Positions 6,094 to 8,626 of a stretch of DNA of 8,626 bases are shown here, piece by piece. The position numbers were made by a program, and so were the translations under genes. The DNA lies in NCBI GenBank assembly GCA_023399505.1, contig JAEWOZ010000053.1, positions 1 to 8,626 on the forward strand, read 5' to 3'. The notes below the pieces were generated by a model. The model was not told the origin of the DNA. It worked only from the letters and a program-made list of their open reading frames with translations, and made no database searches. This stretch comes from Fusobacteriota bacterium (GTDB taxonomy: Bacteria; Fusobacteriota; Fusobacteriia; Bac17; JAEWOZ01). Positions within the stretch are counted from its first letter, which is position 1; each line of letters opens with the position of its first letter.

Positions 6094-8626
6094 ATGGAAA
6101 AGAATTTTACTTCTAAAGCTTCAGAAGCTATATCAAATGCTAAAAGTATTGCTTTTAGGTTTAGACATCAGCAAATTGATGCAGAGCACTTACTAGTTGC
6201 GCTATTGAATGAAGATGGAAATGTATATAATACCCTTCAACAACTTAATTTAGATTCAGATAAAATATTAAATCAATTAGAAGATCATTTAATAGTTAAA
6301 CCTAAGATATCTACTAGACTTTCAGACATAGAAGAGAGAAATGCTTATTCTACTGAAAGATTTAATAAATCCATTTTAAATGCTGAAGAATATGCAGATG
6401 AGTATAACTCACCTAAAATAAATGAAGCTTTTTTGTTTTTAGCTGCTCTAGAGGAGTCAAAATGGCTTAAGTTAAATTTAGATGAACCATATTTTTTATC
6501 TAAATTTCCTCGAGAACACGATGAAAGAGAAGAAGAATATGTTCCTAATGAACAACCTTTAGAAAAGTTTGGAACTAATTTAACAGATGCTGCTAAAGAC
6601 GGCAAACTTGATCCAGTTATAGGAAGAGATGAAGAGATAAGAAGAGCAATCTTAATCTTATCTAGAAGAACAAAAAACAACCCTGTTTTAATTGGTGAGC
6701 CTGGTGTAGGTAAAACTGCAATAGTAGAAGGAATAGCTCAAAGAATTGTTAAAGGAGAAGTACCTTCAAATTTACAGGATAGAATAGTTTATTCTTTAGA
6801 TATAACTTCAATCCTAGCCGGTGCAAAGTATAAGGGAGAATTTGAAGAGAGAATAAAACAAATTTTAGAAGAGGTTAAAAACTCTAATGGTAAAATAGTT
6901 CTTTTTATAGATGAAATACATACTATAGTAGGAGCTGGAAAAAGCGAAGGCTCAATGGACATAGGTAATATTTTAAAACCTATGTTAGCAAGAGGGGAAT
7001 TAAGATCAATTGGAGCTACCACTATAGAAGAATATAGAAAATATATAGAAAAAGATGCAGCTTTAGAGAGAAGATTTCAACCTATTCTAGTCAAGGAACC
7101 CTCAATGTCTGAAGCTATATCAATTTTAAGAGGACTAAAAGAGAAGTTTGAAGTTTATCATGGAATTAGAATAGCAGATTCAGCTATTATAGCCTCTGTA
7201 GAACTAAGCTCTCGATATATTACAGATAGATTTTTACCAGACAAAGCTATAGATTTAATTGATGAAGCTGCTGCTACTCTTAAGACAGAGATAGAAAGTA
7301 TGCCTGCAGAGTTAGATGAACTTATAAGAAGAATAATGCAATTAGAAATAGAAAAAGAACTTCTTAAAAAGGAAGTAGATGCTCTTTCTAAAAAGAGATT
7401 GCAAGTTATAGATAAAGAACTTCAAGAACTTACAAAAAAGAGAGATGATCTAAAGATTCAATTAGACATTGAAAAAAGTAACATTACTGTAATTAAAAAA
7501 CTAAAAAGAGATATTGAGCTTGTTCATCTTGGAATAGAAAAAGCTGAAAGAGAATATGATCTTAATAAATTGGCTGAATTAAGGTATGGAGAGTTAGCAG
7601 ATTTAGAACAAAAGCTCAGGGAAAAAGAGAAAGAATTAGAGGAAGAAGAAGATCACAAGCATAAACTCTTGAAAGAAGAGGTTACAGATGAAGAGATAGC
7701 AAAGGTAGTCTCTAGTTGGACAGGAGTTCCTCTAAACAAATTAATTGAAACTGAAAAAGATAAAATTTTAAACTTAGAAAAACATTTAAATGAGGTAATT
7801 ATAGGACAGCCTGAAGCTGTAAAAGGAGTAGCTCAAGCTGTTCTAAGAGCTAGATCTGGTATGAAAGATCCTAATAAACCTATTGGAACTTTCCTATTTC
7901 TAGGACCTACTGGCGTAGGTAAAACTCATTTAGCTAATTCTTTAGCAGAATATTTATTAGGTGATAAGCATAATGTTATTAGATTTGATATGTCTGAATA
8001 TATGGATAAATTTAGTGTAACAAGATTAATTGGCGCTCCACCTGGATATATAGGTTTTGAAGAGGGTGGTCAACTAACTGAACAAGTAAAAACACATCCA
8101 TATTCAATTGTTTTATTTGATGAATTAGAAAAAGCTCATAAAGATGTTTTTAATATTTTATTACAAATAATGGATGACGGAAGGCTAACAGATAGTAGAG
8201 GCAAAGTAGTAGATTTTAGAAATACTATAATAATTATGACTTCTAATATAGGAAGTAAGTTAACTTTACAAGATAAAGATGATGTTCCAGTAATGAGAGG
8301 CAAGATTTCAGAAGAGGTGAGAAGCTTTTTCAAACCAGAATTTGTTAATAGAATAGATGAAATAGCTGTATTCATGCCTTTAAATAAAGAGCATTTAAGA
8401 AAAATATCTTTAATTCTATTACAAAGCTTAAACAAAAGATTAGAGAATAGAAATATAATTCTTAAATTTACTAAGAAAGTTGTAGAGAAGATAATTGAAG
8501 ATGGTTATGATCCTGATTTTGGTGCAAGACCATTGAAAAGATTTATTCAAAGAGAAATTGAAACCGATATAGCTAATAGAATAATTAATAGTGATATAAA
8601 GGATAACACTATAGTAGCTGTTAATT
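6094..8626 (+). CDS. clpB: Chaperone disaggregase ClpB (3' end outside window)
   Basis: ClpB is a hexameric AAA+ ATPase that threads aggregated proteins through its pore together with DnaK-DnaJ-GrpE. From the ATG at 6094 there are 844 complete codons and no stop; family members are near 860, so perhaps 10-20 residues are missing. Order: Clp N-domain (1 to about 145), NBD1 with Walker A GEPGVGKT (201-208), pore loop AGAKYKGE (242-249), Walker B LFIDE (270-274), sensor GATT (307-310) and arginine finger ALERRF (323-328); coiled-coil middle domain of full length (about 400-520), which marks ClpB rather than ClpA or ClpC; NBD2 with Walker A GPTGVGKT (604-611), pore loop GYIGFEEGG (651-659) and Walker B VLFDE (673-677); and a C-terminal domain with FGARPLKR (829-836). 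The C-terminal half of the N-domain lacks the usual RGxxxV-type stretch before the linker. GGAG at 6080-6083 inside rmuC serves as a modest ribosome binding site. The gene is probably co-transcribed with rmuC. Confidence 0.98.
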   Translation, partial: MEKNFTSKASEAISNAKSIAFRFRHQQIDAEHLLVALLNEDGNVYNTLQQLNLDSDKILNQLEDHLIVKPKISTRLSDIEERNAYSTERFNKSILNAEEYADEYNSPKINEAFLFLAALEESKWLKLNLDEPYFLSKFPREHDEREEEYVPNEQPLEKFGTNLTDAAKDGKLDPVIGRDEEIRRAILILSRRTKNNPVLIGEPGVGKTAIVEGIAQRIVKGEVPSNLQDRIVYSLDITSILAGAKYKGEFEERIKQILEEVKNSNGKIVLFIDEIHTIVGAGKSEGSMDIGNILKPMLARGELRSIGATTIEEYRKYIEKDAALERRFQPILVKEPSMSEAISILRGLKEKFEVYHGIRIADSAIIASVELSSRYITDRFLPDKAIDLIDEAAATLKTEIESMPAELDELIRRIMQLEIEKELLKKEVDALSKKRLQVIDKELQELTKKRDDLKIQLDIEKSNITVIKKLKRDIELVHLGIEKAEREYDLNKLAELRYGELADLEQKLREKEKELEEEEDHKHKLLKEEVTDEEIAKVVSSWTGVPLNKLIETEKDKILNLEKHLNEVIIGQPEAVKGVAQAVLRARSGMKDPNKPIGTFLFLGPTGVGKTHLANSLAEYLLGDKHNVIRFDMSEYMDKFSVTRLIGAPPGYIGFEEGGQLTEQVKTHPYSIVLFDELEKAHKDVFNILLQIMDDGRLTDSRGKVVDFRNTIIIMTSNIGSKLTLQDKDDVPVMRGKISEEVRSFFKPEFVNRIDEIAVFMPLNKEHLRKISLILLQSLNKRLENRNIILKFTKKVVEKIIEDGYDPDFGARPLKRFIQREIETDIANRIINSDIKDNTIVAVN

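Overview
The window is strongly AT-rich DNA with AGA-, ATA- and TTA-heavy codon use. It is bacterial, and the best fit is the phylum Fusobacteriota, possibly a Leptotrichiaceae-type genome such as Leptotrichia, Sneathia or Streptobacillus. That rests on the AT bias, the long insert in Lgt between its signature motif and the HPT motif, and an extended -10 promoter. It is an inference of moderate strength; another AT-rich, ankyrin-rich lineage such as Brachyspira is not excluded. All genes read on the + strand.

Left part (1-2680). The window opens inside a gene (1-528) whose product ends in what looks like a degenerate GHKL/HATPase fold, that is, a sensor-kinase-like domain without recognisable ATP-binding motifs. 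A terminator overlaps its stop codon. A promoter and a strong ribosome binding site then lead into a large ankyrin-repeat gene (722-2628) with a lipoprotein-like signal. This gene is interrupted by a one-base frameshift near 1792-1795. The gene carries two head-to-tail copies of a 101-codon, three-ankyrin module. The first copy is 302 bp and the second 303 bp, which locates the missing base. Intact, the protein would be about 635 residues with about 14 ankyrin repeats; as read here it splits into a 359-residue N-terminal part and an orphan C-terminal part with no credible start.

Middle part (2680-4562). A perfect 15-bp inverted repeat overlaps the probable promoter of miaA (tRNA A37 dimethylallyltransferase). 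miaA overlaps lgt (prolipoprotein diacylglyceryl transferase) by one base, so the two are likely translationally coupled. A terminator embedded in the end of lgt closes this unit.

Right part (4562-8626). An extended -10 promoter drives rmuC, a membrane-anchored coiled-coil DNA-processing protein. clpB, the DnaK-linked disaggregase, starts 2 bases after the rmuC stop and runs off the right edge with only a few C-terminal residues missing. No CIRCE element is visible before this pair.

miaA, lgt, rmuC and clpB are conserved housekeeping genes. The less ordinary material is the left third: the degenerate kinase-like domain and the frameshifted, internally duplicated ankyrin gene. I see no clear new defence or mobile system, and no tRNA, rRNA, CRISPR array or insertion sequence.
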